From NCBI GenBank assembly GCA_047601665.1, contig JASGIT010000001.1, positions 2,914,001 through 2,978,000 on the forward strand: a stretch of DNA of 64,000 nt, in the 5' to 3' direction. Made by a program: the position numbers and the translations under genes. Of the stretch, positions 42,040 to 50,160 are shown one piece after another. Origin of the DNA: JASGIT01 sp047601665 (GTDB taxonomy: Bacteria > Pseudomonadota > Gammaproteobacteria > Burkholderiales > Burkholderiaceae_C). Within the stretch, counting starts at the first letter, position 1, and every line of letters begins with the position of its first letter. The notes under the pieces are model-generated. The model did no database searches. It was given only the letters and a program-made list of their open reading frames with translations, and was not told where the DNA came from.

Positions 42040-42481
42040 GCGCGAAGGTTCCTTGGTGCCGTGCGAGGCGTTGGTTGAAGTCCGCCGACAGGTCGGCCAG
42101 CGTGATGCCGGACAGGCGTGCGTTCAGCAGCGCCTCCGCCTCCTGGAAGGTGCTGTCCAGCGCGGCGTTGACCGCCTGCTCGACCAGGCAGGCGGGCTGA
42201 TCCACCCGGTTGCCCATCGCGAAGATGGACGGCGACCCGACGGCCCGGTAGATGTCGCGCAGCGTGACCTGGTGCAGGTCGCAGGTGATCGACCAGCCGC
42301 CGCCGTGGCCCTTGGTGGCATCGACGTAGCCCAGCGCCCGCAGATTGCCGAGCACCCGCCGAACGACCACGGCGTTCGTGCCGAGACACCCGGCCAGCTC
42401 TTCGGAAGTCAGGGCGCGGTTGCTGTATGCCATGTGCAGCAGCACATGGAGCACGGAGGAAAGCTTGCTGTCGCGTCTCAT
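42029..42481 (-). CDS. Rrf2-family transcription regulator, without the three-cysteine cluster
   Basis: A 150-residue winged-helix regulator. LTSEELAGCLGTNAVVVRRVLGNLRALGYVDATKGHGGGW is the Rrf2 DNA-binding domain with its GGG wing. IscR and NsrR bind Fe-S clusters through three cysteines in the C-terminal half; here only the single Cys of PACLVEQAV remains. The signal is therefore more likely thiol- or ligand-based, as in YwnA- or CymR-like members. It probably controls its own operon with the flavoprotein gene. An AT-rich patch (42485-42503) just upstream is the likely operator. Confidence 0.85.
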   Translation of the reverse strand: MRRDSKLSSVLHVLLHMAYSNRALTSEELAGCLGTNAVVVRRVLGNLRALGYVDATKGHGGGWSITCDLHQVTLRDIYRAVGSPSIFAMGNRVDQPACLVEQAVNAALDSTFQEAEALLNARLSGITLADLSADFNQRLARHQGTFAHEH

Positions 42482-42526
42482 GGAACAAATGATATTACAT
42501 GAAAGGCGTGAAGCCCTGGCGAAATG

Positions 42527-42554
42527 AAAAACGGAGCCGCGCGGGCTCCGTTTT
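42527..42554 (-). terminator. Terminator after the asparaginase gene
   Basis: ACGGAGCC and GGGCTCCGT form a stem round GCGC. On the minus strand it continues GTTTTTCATTTC. It is 18 bp beyond the asparaginase stop and, read on the plus strand, also has a TTTT tail. Confidence 0.75.
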
Positions 42555-42571
42555 GCCGGGGAAAGGAGGGC

Positions 42572-43687
42572 TCAATATTCCCAGAACATCCGCTGCAGTT
42601 CCTTGGTGCTGCTGGTCTTGGTCAGTGCCAGCATGGTCAGAATGCGTGCCTTCTCCGGCCGCATGTCGTGCGCCACCACCCAGTCGTACTTGTCGTCAGG
42701 CTGCTCGGCATTGCGGATCACGAAGCCGTAGGGCACGCGCGCCGCGCGCACCACGATCACGCCCTTGCCGCGCGCCTCCTGCAGCGCGGGCACCATGCGG
42801 TCGGCCACCGAGCCATTGCCCGTGCCCGCCTGGATGACGGCCTTGGCGCCGCCGTTCACCAGCGCGTCCAGGGCGGTGCGCTGCACCGAGCCGTAGGCAT
42901 AGAAGATGTCCACCTGCGGCAGCTTGTCGATGGTGTCGATGTTGAACTCGGAGTTCATGGTGTGGCGCTGCACCGGGGCGCGGAACCAGTAGTTGCGCCC
43001 TTCCACCACCATGCCCAGCGGCCCCCACTGGCTCTGGAAGGCGTTGGTCTGCACGTTGATGTCCTTGTTCACGTCGCGCGCGGGCAGGATCACGTCGTTC
43101 ATCACCACCAGCGCGCCCTTGCCCTCGGCGTCCTTCGAGGCGGCCACGCTGACCGCGTCCAGCAGGTTCAGCGCGCCATCGGCGGACAGAGCGGTGCCCG
43201 GGCGCATCGAGCCCACGACCACGATGGGCTTGGTGGTGTGCACCGTCAGGCTCAGGAAGTACGCCGTCTCGGCGATCGTGTCCGTGCCGTGGGTGATGAC
43301 GATGCCGTCCACGTCGCTCTGCTTGGCCAGCGCCGACACGCGCTTGGCAAGGGTCAGCAGGTTGTCGTTGGTGAAACTCTCGGACGCGATCTGGAACACC
43401 TGCTCGCCGCGCACGTTCGCCACCTTGGCGAGTTCGGGCAGGCCGGCCAGCAATTTGTCGACCGGCACCTTGGCCGCGCTGTAGGTGGCGCTGTTCATGG
43501 CCGATGCGCCCGCGCCCGCGATGGTGCCGCCGGTGGCGAGCACGACCACGTTGCGCTGGGCCTGTTGCGGTGCCGCTGCCGCGACGGGCGCGGCGGCAGC
43601 CTGGGGCGCGGCGGGTGTTTGCGCGCAGGCGCCCAGACCCAGCGTCAGCGCCAGGGTAAGGGCCGACAGGGTGAGTTTCGAGGACAT
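42572..43687 (-). CDS. ansB: Type II L-asparaginase with a signal/lipoprotein leader
   Basis: A 371-residue protein. The signal peptide ends LGLGACAQ, a lipobox, followed by an Ala/Pro/Gln-rich linker to about residue 45. The enzyme then begins with VVVLATGGTIAG, the first catalytic Thr motif; VITHGTDTIAETAYFL is the second. The C-terminal Tyr-rich segment matches periplasmic asparaginases. It hydrolyses L-asparagine, and often glutamine, to aspartate and ammonia outside the cytoplasm. A lipid anchor is unusual for AnsB. The gene is monocistronic with a clear terminator. Confidence 0.92.
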   Translation of the reverse strand: MSSKLTLSALTLALTLGLGACAQTPAAPQAAAAPVAAAAPQQAQRNVVVLATGGTIAGAGASAMNSATYSAAKVPVDKLLAGLPELAKVANVRGEQVFQIASESFTNDNLLTLAKRVSALAKQSDVDGIVITHGTDTIAETAYFLSLTVHTTKPIVVVGSMRPGTALSADGALNLLDAVSVAASKDAEGKGALVVMNDVILPARDVNKDINVQTNAFQSQWGPLGMVVEGRNYWFRAPVQRHTMNSEFNIDTIDKLPQVDIFYAYGSVQRTALDALVNGGAKAVIQAGTGNGSVADRMVPALQEARGKGVIVVRAARVPYGFVIRNAEQPDDKYDWVVAHDMRPEKARILTMLALTKTSSTKELQRMFWEY

Positions 43688-43800
43688 GGTGCTTCTCCTG
43701 GTGGTGGGGGGTGAAAGCCGGGCATCCTACGGGCTTTTCACGGGTTCCACCAGGGGTTCTGCCTAGGATGTGAGCCGCATCGAACAGGAGCAAACCGTAT

Positions 43801-44646
43801 ATGGATACCAAGACCGCCGAAGCAGCCCGGCAAGGCGTGAGTGACTGGTGGCGCACGTCGATCATCGAGATGCGCCCGGGCATGATCCGCTACCGTGGCT
43901 ATGCCATCCAGGACCTGATCGGCAACGTGAGCTTCGCGCAGATGATCTGGCTGATGACGCGCGGCGAATTGCCCACCGAAGGCCAGGGGCGGCTGCTCGA
44001 TGCCGCGCTGATGTCCGCCGTCGACCATGGCCCGCAGGCCCCCAGCATCGCCATCGCGCGCATGGCCGCGACGTGTGGCGTGGGGCTGAACAACGCCATG
44101 GCCTCGGCGGTGAACGTGCTGGGCGATGTGCATGGCGGCGCGGGCGAGCAGGCCGTGGCGCTGTACGAGGCCATTGCCGCGTTGCAAGACGGCGGCGCAT
44201 CGCTGCCGGACGCCGTGCGCGGCGGGCTGGACGAGGCGATTGCACGGCACGGCAAGTTCGTCTCGGGCTTCGGCCACCGCTTCCACCCGGTGGATCCGCG
44301 CGCGCCGCGCTTGCTGGAGTTGGTGGATGCGGCGGCGGCCCAGGGCATCGTCAAGGGCCGCTTCGCGTCCATAGCGCGCGCGGTGGAGGATGAACTGGCG
44401 GCGCGCAAGGGCGGGCGGCGCATTCCCATGAACATCGACGGCGCCACGGCGGTGATCTACGCGGAGCTGGGCTTTCCGGCCCCGCTGGCGCGCGGGCTGT
44501 TCTGCCTGTCGCGCTCGGTCGGCATCCTGGCCCACGCCTGGGAGCAGACGAACCAGGGCGGGCGCAACAAGGGCCCGATCCCGCGCGAGTACCTGTGGAC
44601 TTATGACGGCCCCGGCCCGCGCGCAGTGCCTGAAAAAAGTGCCTGA
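43801..44646 (+). CDS. Short citrate-synthase-family protein (citryl-CoA lyase type)
   Basis: A 281-residue protein, against 370-430 for citrate synthase. It has lost the N-terminal region but keeps VLGDVHGGAGEQAVALYE (His of the oxaloacetate/CoA site), GFGHRFHPVDPRAPRL (second His/Arg), and NIDGATAVIYAELGFP (Asp region). Such short members are annotated as citryl-CoA lyase or citrate synthase-like; the true reaction is not established. It cannot replace the full-length GltA at 53102. The tag gene follows 12 bp later. Confidence 0.8.
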   Translation: MDTKTAEAARQGVSDWWRTSIIEMRPGMIRYRGYAIQDLIGNVSFAQMIWLMTRGELPTEGQGRLLDAALMSAVDHGPQAPSIAIARMAATCGVGLNNAMASAVNVLGDVHGGAGEQAVALYEAIAALQDGGASLPDAVRGGLDEAIARHGKFVSGFGHRFHPVDPRAPRLLELVDAAAAQGIVKGRFASIARAVEDELAARKGGRRIPMNIDGATAVIYAELGFPAPLARGLFCLSRSVGILAHAWEQTNQGGRNKGPIPREYLWTYDGPGPRAVPEKSA

Positions 44647-44657
44647 GAATCCGGGCC

Positions 44658-45287
44658 ATGACTTCCTCCCTCCCTGACGGCCTGCTGGCCGATGGCGACG
44701 GCGCGCGGCGCTGCCGCTGGTGCGCGGCTTCCGATCTGTACCGGCACTACCACGACCACGAATGGGGCTTTCCGGTGACGGACGACACGCGCCTGTTCGA
44801 GAAAATCTGCCTGGAGGGCTTCCAGGCGGGCCTGAGCTGGCTCACCATCCTCAACAAGCGCGAGGGCTTTCGCGCCGGCTTTGCGGGCTTCGACCCTGAG
44901 CGCGTGGCGCGCTTCGGCGAGCACGACGTGGCCCGGCTGCTGGCCGACGCGGGCATCGTGCGGCACCGGGGCAAGATCGAATCGACCATCAACAACGCCC
45001 GGCAGGTGCTGAAGCTGCGCGACGAGTTCGGCTCGCTGGCGCGCTACGTGTGGCGCTACGAGCCCAGCGCGCAGCCGCGCACTTTCACGCCCGCCGACAT
45101 GCGGGGCACTTCGCCCGAATCGGTGGCGATGTCGAAGGACTTGAAAAAGCGCGGCTGGAGCTTCGTGGGCCCCACCACGGTGTATGCCTTCATGCAGGCG
45201 ATGGGGCTGGTCAACGACCATTTCGACGGCTGCCACGTGCGGCAGGCGGCGCTGGAGGCACGCCGGGCGCTGAAGCTGCCCGCGTAG
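44658..45287 (+). CDS. tag: DNA-3-methyladenine glycosylase I
   Basis: A 209-residue protein. RRCRWCAASDLYRHYHDHEWG at the N terminus carries the zinc Cys and the TagI motif. EKICLEGFQAGLSWLTILNKRE is the conserved helix with the base-recognising Glu. GWSFVGPTTVYAFMQAMGLVNDH and the final DGCHV supply the remaining zinc ligands. It removes 3-methyladenine from alkylated DNA. It is probably co-transcribed with the preceding citrate-synthase-like gene. Confidence 0.94.
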   Translation: MTSSLPDGLLADGDGARRCRWCAASDLYRHYHDHEWGFPVTDDTRLFEKICLEGFQAGLSWLTILNKREGFRAGFAGFDPERVARFGEHDVARLLADAGIVRHRGKIESTINNARQVLKLRDEFGSLARYVWRYEPSAQPRTFTPADMRGTSPESVAMSKDLKKRGWSFVGPTTVYAFMQAMGLVNDHFDGCHVRQAALEARRALKLPA

Positions 45288-45294
45288 CCGTCGC

Positions 45295-46797
45295 TCAGCC
45301 CCGGTACGGGCTGGCCGTCGTGCGGCTGACCACGCTGCCGTTGGCATCCACGCTTTCCAAGTGCACGTCGAAGCCCCACAGGCGCGCCGCGTGCTTGAGC
45401 ACTTCGGGCGTGTCCTCGTGCAGGGGCCGGTCGTGGCGGCGCGTGTGGCGCAGCGTGAGAGAGCGGTCGCCGCGCAGGTCCACGCTCCACACCTGGATGT
45501 CGGGCTCGCGCTCGCCGATGTCGTACTGGCGTGACAGCGATTCGCGCAGCGCGCGGTAGCCGCTTTCGTCGTGGATGGCGCTGACTTCCAGTTCTGGTGC
45601 GCTGGCGTCGTCGCGCACCGCGAAGAAGCGGAAGTCGCGCATCACCTTGGGGCTCAGGAACTGGCCGATGAAGCTCTCGTCCTTGTAGTTGCGCATGGCC
45701 TCGTGCAGGGTCTTGTTCCAGTCGCTGCCCGCGATGCCGGGGAACCAGCGGCGGTCTTCGTCGGTGGGGTGTTCGCAGATGCGGCGCAGGTCGCTGTACA
45801 TGGCGAAGCCCAGCGCGTAGGGGTTGATGCCGCTGTAGCGCTTGTCGGTCACGGGCGGCTGGTAGACCACGGCGGTGTGCGAGGCCAGCCACTCCAGCAT
45901 GAAGCCGTCGGCCAGCAGGCCCTGGTCGTACAGCGATTGCAGCAGGGTGTAGTGCCAGAAGGTGGCCCAGCCCTCGTTCATCACCTGGGTCTGGCGCTGC
46001 GGGTAGAAGTACTGGGCGATCTTGCGCACGATGCGCACCACCTCGCGCTGCCAGGGCTCCAGCAGGGCGGCGTTTTTTTCGATGAAGTACAGCAGGTTCT
46101 CCTGCGGCTCTTCGGGGAAGCGCTTGTTGGCGGTGTCCTTCGCGCTGGGCGCGGCCTGGGGCACGGTGGCGCGCCACAGGTCGTTGACCTGCTGCTCCAG
46201 GTGGTGTTCGCGCTCCTTGCGGCGCGCCAGTTCCTCGGCCAGGGTGCGTTTTTGCGGGCGGCGGTAGCGGTCCACGCCGTGGTTCATGAGCGCGTGGCAG
46301 GAGTCGAGCAGCGCCTCCACCTCGTCCACGCCGTGGCGCTCCTCGCACTCGGCGACGTAGTTCCGCGCGTAGACCAGGTAGTCGATGATGGACGAGGCAT
46401 CCGTCCACATGCGGAACAGGTAGTTGCCCTTGAAGAAGCTGTTGTGCCCGTAGGCCGCGTGCGCGATCACCAGGGCCTGCATGGCCAGGGTGTTTTCCTC
46501 CATCAGGTAGGCGATGCAGGGGTCGGAGTTGATGACGATCTCGTAGGCCAAGCCCATGTGGCCGCGCCGGTAGTGTTTCTCGGTGCTGATGAACTGCTTG
46601 CCGTAGGACCAGTGGCGGTAGATGACCGGCATCCCCACGCTGGCGTAGGCGTCCATCATCTGCTCGGCGCTGATGATCTCCAGCTGGTTCGGGTAGGTGT
46701 CTAGGCCGAAGGAGCGGGCCGTGCGCGCGATCTCGCCGTGGTATTGCTCGATCAGTTCGAACGTCCAGTCGGGCGGGCTGGGCAGGCGCGTGGTCAT
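45295..46797 (-). CDS. spoVR: SpoVR-family protein (YcgB)
   Basis: A 500-residue protein. EIISAEQMMDAYASVGMPVIYRHWSYGKQF, the HMGLAYEIVINSDPCIAYLMEENT segment and MNEGWATFWHY are hallmarks of the SpoVR/YcgB family. The ATG at 46797 overlaps the stop of the DUF444 gene (ATGA). In many proteobacteria prkA (yeaG), yeaH and spoVR form one stress-related operon; the biochemical role of SpoVR is unknown. The order prkA-yeaH-spoVR is intact here. Confidence 0.92.
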   Translation of the reverse strand: MTTRLPSPPDWTFELIEQYHGEIARTARSFGLDTYPNQLEIISAEQMMDAYASVGMPVIYRHWSYGKQFISTEKHYRRGHMGLAYEIVINSDPCIAYLMEENTLAMQALVIAHAAYGHNSFFKGNYLFRMWTDASSIIDYLVYARNYVAECEERHGVDEVEALLDSCHALMNHGVDRYRRPQKRTLAEELARRKEREHHLEQQVNDLWRATVPQAAPSAKDTANKRFPEEPQENLLYFIEKNAALLEPWQREVVRIVRKIAQYFYPQRQTQVMNEGWATFWHYTLLQSLYDQGLLADGFMLEWLASHTAVVYQPPVTDKRYSGINPYALGFAMYSDLRRICEHPTDEDRRWFPGIAGSDWNKTLHEAMRNYKDESFIGQFLSPKVMRDFRFFAVRDDASAPELEVSAIHDESGYRALRESLSRQYDIGEREPDIQVWSVDLRGDRSLTLRHTRRHDRPLHEDTPEVLKHAARLWGFDVHLESVDANGSVVSRTTASPYRG

Positions 46798-48071
46798 GGC
46801 TGCACCCCTTCCTTGCGGAACAGTTCGCGGAACACCGGGTAGATGTCCTGCGCGCTGTTGACCTTGCGCATGGCGAAGTGCGGGTGCGCGGCGGCCAGCC
46901 GGGTGTATTCCTGCCACAGGTTCTGCTCGGCCTCCACCACCTGCACGTAGGCGTAGTAGCGCACCAGGGGCAATATCTTTTCGTCCAGCAGGTCGTGGCA
47001 CAGGCCGCTGTCCTGGTGCCAGTTGTCGCCGTCGCTGGCTTGCGCGCCGTAGATGTTCCACTCGTTGCTGGGGTAGCGGGCGCGGATGATTTCGTGCATC
47101 AGCTGCAGCGCGCTCGATACCACCGTGCCGCCGGTTTCGGTGGCGTGGAAGAACTCCTCCTCGCTCACCTCCTGCGCCTGCGTGTGGTGGCGGATGAAGA
47201 CCAGGTCGATCTTCTCGTAGTGCCGCGTGAGGAAGAGGTACAGCAGCATGAAGAAGCGCTTGGCCATGTCCTTGCGCGCCTCGTCCATGGAGCCCGACAC
47301 GTCCATCAGGCAGAACATCACCGCCTTGGCGCTGGGCACGGGCGTGCGCACGCGGCTGCGGTAGCGCAGGTCGATGGGGTCGAGGTAGGGCACGTGGCGG
47401 GCGTGCTGGCGGATCTGGTCGATGGCGCGCTCGATCTCGTCGATGGCCTGCGGGTCGGGGTCGGGCTGGTCGAGCAGGGCGGCCAGCAGGTCATGCAGCC
47501 GCCGCAGTTCCTTGCGGTCCTCGCCGCCCAGCGCGATGCGCCGTGCCAGCGCGCCGCGCATGGAGCGCACCACGTGCAGGTTGTTGGGCGTGCCCTCGCT
47601 GGTGAAGCCGGCGCGGTGGCTTTTCCACTCGGGCACCTCGGCCAGCTGGGTGCGGATCAGGTGGGGCAGTGCCAGGTCGTCGAAGAAGACCTGCATGAAC
47701 TCTTCGCGCGTCAGGCGGAAGACGAAATCGTCTTCGCCCTCGCCGCTGTCGCTGGCCTGCCCTTGGCCCGCACCGCCGCCCTGGTTCTGGGGCCGCTGGA
47801 TGTGGTCGCCCTTCACGAATTCGCGGTTGCCGGGGTGCACGTATTCGCGGTCGCCGCCCGGCCCGTGGCCGAAGGTGGGCTCGGACACGTCGCGGCGCGG
47901 CAGCGTCACGTCCTCGCCTTGCTCCAGGTCGCGGATGCCGCGCCCGCTCACCGCCTTGCGCACCGCTTCGCGGATCTGCTCGCGGTAGCGGCGCAGAAAG
48001 CGCTCGCGGTTGCCCACGGACTTGTTCTTGCCCGACAACCGGCGATCGATGATCTGCTGGAGCGTGGACAT
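46794..48071 (-). CDS. yeaH: YeaH/DUF444 family protein with a von Willebrand A-like domain
   Basis: A 425-residue protein. The N terminus (DRRLSGKNKSVGNRERFLRRY) is basic and helical, followed by a Gly/Gln-rich stretch at about 85-120 (QRPQNQGGGAGQGQASDSGEG). In the C-terminal half, VMFCLMDVSGSMDEARK is a metal-dependent adhesion site (DxSxS). The family partners the PrkA kinase under starvation in enterobacteria. It is coupled to spoVR and lies 35 bp after prkA. Confidence 0.92.
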   Translation of the reverse strand: MSTLQQIIDRRLSGKNKSVGNRERFLRRYREQIREAVRKAVSGRGIRDLEQGEDVTLPRRDVSEPTFGHGPGGDREYVHPGNREFVKGDHIQRPQNQGGGAGQGQASDSGEGEDDFVFRLTREEFMQVFFDDLALPHLIRTQLAEVPEWKSHRAGFTSEGTPNNLHVVRSMRGALARRIALGGEDRKELRRLHDLLAALLDQPDPDPQAIDEIERAIDQIRQHARHVPYLDPIDLRYRSRVRTPVPSAKAVMFCLMDVSGSMDEARKDMAKRFFMLLYLFLTRHYEKIDLVFIRHHTQAQEVSEEEFFHATETGGTVVSSALQLMHEIIRARYPSNEWNIYGAQASDGDNWHQDSGLCHDLLDEKILPLVRYYAYVQVVEAEQNLWQEYTRLAAAHPHFAMRKVNSAQDIYPVFRELFRKEGVQP

Positions 48072-48106
48072 GGCGGCCTCTCGCGGTTCTTGTGGTGGTC
48101 AGTGCC

Positions 48107-50029
48107 TCATGAACTCTTGCGCACGCGCAGATACCACTCGCACAGCAGCCGCACCTGCTTGGCCGTGTAGCCCTTTTGGACCATGCGGCCCACGAAGTCC
48201 TCGTGCTTCTTCTGCTCGTCGGCGCTGCTCTTGGCGTTGAAGCTGATGACGGGCAGCAGTTCCTCGGTGTTGGAGAACATCTTCTTCTCGATCACCGCGC
48301 GCAGCTTTTCGTAGCTGGTCCACAGCGGGTTGCGCCCGTTGTTGCCGGCGCGCGCGCGCAGCACGAAGTTGACGATCTCGTTGCGGAAGTCCTTGGGGTT
48401 GGCGATGCCCGCGGGCTTTTCGATCTTCTCCAGTTCGGCGTTCAGCGCCGAGCGGTCGAACACCTCGCCCGTGTCCACGTCGCGGTATTCCTGGTCCTGG
48501 ATCCAGTAGTCGGCGTAGGTCACGTAGCGGTCGAAGATGTTCTGGCCGTACTCGGAGTAGCTCTCCAGGTAGGCGGTCTGGATCTCCTTGCCGATGAACT
48601 CGGCATAGCGCGGGGCCAGCGTTTCCTTGATGTGGCCGATGAACTTCTGCTCGGTCTCGGGCGGGAACTGCTCGCGCTCGATCTGCTGCTCCAGCACGTA
48701 CATCAGGTGCACGGGGTTGGCCGCGATCTCGGTGCTGTCGAAGTTGAACACCTTCGAGATGATCTTGAACGCGAAGCGCGTGGAGATGCCGGCCATGCCC
48801 TCGTCCACGCCCGCGTAGTCGCGGTACTCCTGGATGGACTTGGCCTTGGGGTCGGTGTCCTTCAGGCTGTCGCCGTCGTAGACCTGCATCTTGCTGAACA
48901 GGCTGGAGTTCTCGGGCTCCTTGAGCCGGGTCAGCACCGAGAACTGCGCCATCATCTTCAGCGTGCCAGGCGCGCAGGGCGCCTTGGCCAGCGACGAGTT
49001 GCGCACCAGTTTCTCGTAGATCTTCACTTCCTCGGACACGCGCAGGCAGTACGGCACCTTGACGATGTAGATGCGGTCCAGGAAGGCTTCGTTGTTCTTG
49101 TTGTTGCGGAAGGTCTTCCACTCGCTCTCGTTGCTGTGCGCCAGCACGATGCCGTCGAAGGGCAGGGCGCCGAAGCCTTCCGTTCCCTTGAAGTTGCCTT
49201 CCTGCGTGGCCGTCAGCAGCGGGTGCAGCACCTTGATGGGGGCCTTGAACATTTCCACGAACTCCAGCAGCCCCTGGTTCGCCAGGCACAGGCCGCCCGA
49301 GTAGCTGTAGGCGTCGGGGTCGTCCTGCGCATAGGTCTCCAGCTTGCGGATGTCCACCTTGCCCACCAGGCTGGAGATGTCCTGGTTGTTCTCGTCGCCC
49401 GGCTCGGTCTTGGAGACGGCGATCTGCTTGAGGATGGACGGGTAGCGCTTGACCACCTTGAACCGGCGGATGTCGCCGCCGTATTCCTCCAGCCGCTTCA
49501 CCGCCCAGGGCGAGAGGATGCGGTGCAGGTAGCGCTGCGGAATGCCGTATTCGCGCGCCAGGATCTCGGCGTCTTCCGCCGGGTCGAACAGGCCGAGCGG
49601 CGACTCGTTCACCGGCGAGCCCTGGATGGCGTAGAACGGCACCTGCTCCATGAGCTGCTTGAGCCGCTCGGCGATGGAGCTCTTGCCCCCGCCCACCGGC
49701 CCCAGCAGGTAGAGGATCTGCTTCTTTTCTTCGAGCCCCTGGGCCGCATGGCGGAAGTAGGACACCACCTGCTCGATGGCGTCCTCCATGCCGTAGAACT
49801 CGCGGAAGGCCGGGTAGAGCTTGATGACCTTGTTGGCGAAGATGCGCGACAGGCGCGGGTCGTTGCGCGTGTCGAGCAGCTCGGGCTCGCCGATGGCCTT
49901 GAGCATCCGCTCCGACGCCGTGGCGTAGGCGCCGGGGTCGTGCTTGCACAGGGCCAGATACTCTTCCAGCGAAAGGACTTCCTCGCGGGTGCGCTCATAG
50001 CGCGCGCTGAAGTGGCTGATGACGTCCAT
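48107..50029 (-). CDS. prkA: PrkA/YeaG serine protein kinase
   Basis: A 640-residue protein. The N-terminal AAA-like domain has Walker A LLGPVGGGKSS near residue 110, and GFGALPFDGIVLAHSNESEW is the PrkA-specific core. The C-terminal kinase-like domain ends WYLRVRKSS. YeaG is a starvation-response protein; in E. coli yeaGH is induced on nitrogen starvation. The start follows a strong GGAGGTG ribosome site. A sigma-54-like promoter lies about 58-73 bp upstream, in agreement with nitrogen control. Confidence 0.94.
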   Translation of the reverse strand: MDVISHFSARYERTREEVLSLEEYLALCKHDPGAYATASERMLKAIGEPELLDTRNDPRLSRIFANKVIKLYPAFREFYGMEDAIEQVVSYFRHAAQGLEEKKQILYLLGPVGGGKSSIAERLKQLMEQVPFYAIQGSPVNESPLGLFDPAEDAEILAREYGIPQRYLHRILSPWAVKRLEEYGGDIRRFKVVKRYPSILKQIAVSKTEPGDENNQDISSLVGKVDIRKLETYAQDDPDAYSYSGGLCLANQGLLEFVEMFKAPIKVLHPLLTATQEGNFKGTEGFGALPFDGIVLAHSNESEWKTFRNNKNNEAFLDRIYIVKVPYCLRVSEEVKIYEKLVRNSSLAKAPCAPGTLKMMAQFSVLTRLKEPENSSLFSKMQVYDGDSLKDTDPKAKSIQEYRDYAGVDEGMAGISTRFAFKIISKVFNFDSTEIAANPVHLMYVLEQQIEREQFPPETEQKFIGHIKETLAPRYAEFIGKEIQTAYLESYSEYGQNIFDRYVTYADYWIQDQEYRDVDTGEVFDRSALNAELEKIEKPAGIANPKDFRNEIVNFVLRARAGNNGRNPLWTSYEKLRAVIEKKMFSNTEELLPVISFNAKSSADEQKKHEDFVGRMVQKGYTAKQVRLLCEWYLRVRKSS

Positions 50030-50086
50030 GGCACACCTCCAATCGAGTCAACAATTCGAGCCAACAAGGCTTGCGGCCGCATCGCT

Positions 50087-50102
50087 TGCAGGAATCGTGC
50101 CG
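50087..50102 (-). promoter_or_regulatory. Candidate sigma-54 promoter of prkA-yeaH-spoVR
   Basis: On the minus strand the site reads CGGCACGATTCCTGCA. The GG of -24 and GC of -12 are separated by exactly ten bases, and the site matches TGGCACG-N4-TTGCA at all but two positions. It predicts a leader of about 48 nt before the prkA ATG. Confidence 0.6.
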
Positions 50103-50160
50103 TGTAATGCGGCCTGCGTCTACAACGTGTTGGAGAGGCGGATGGTTGTCAGCGTTCCCT

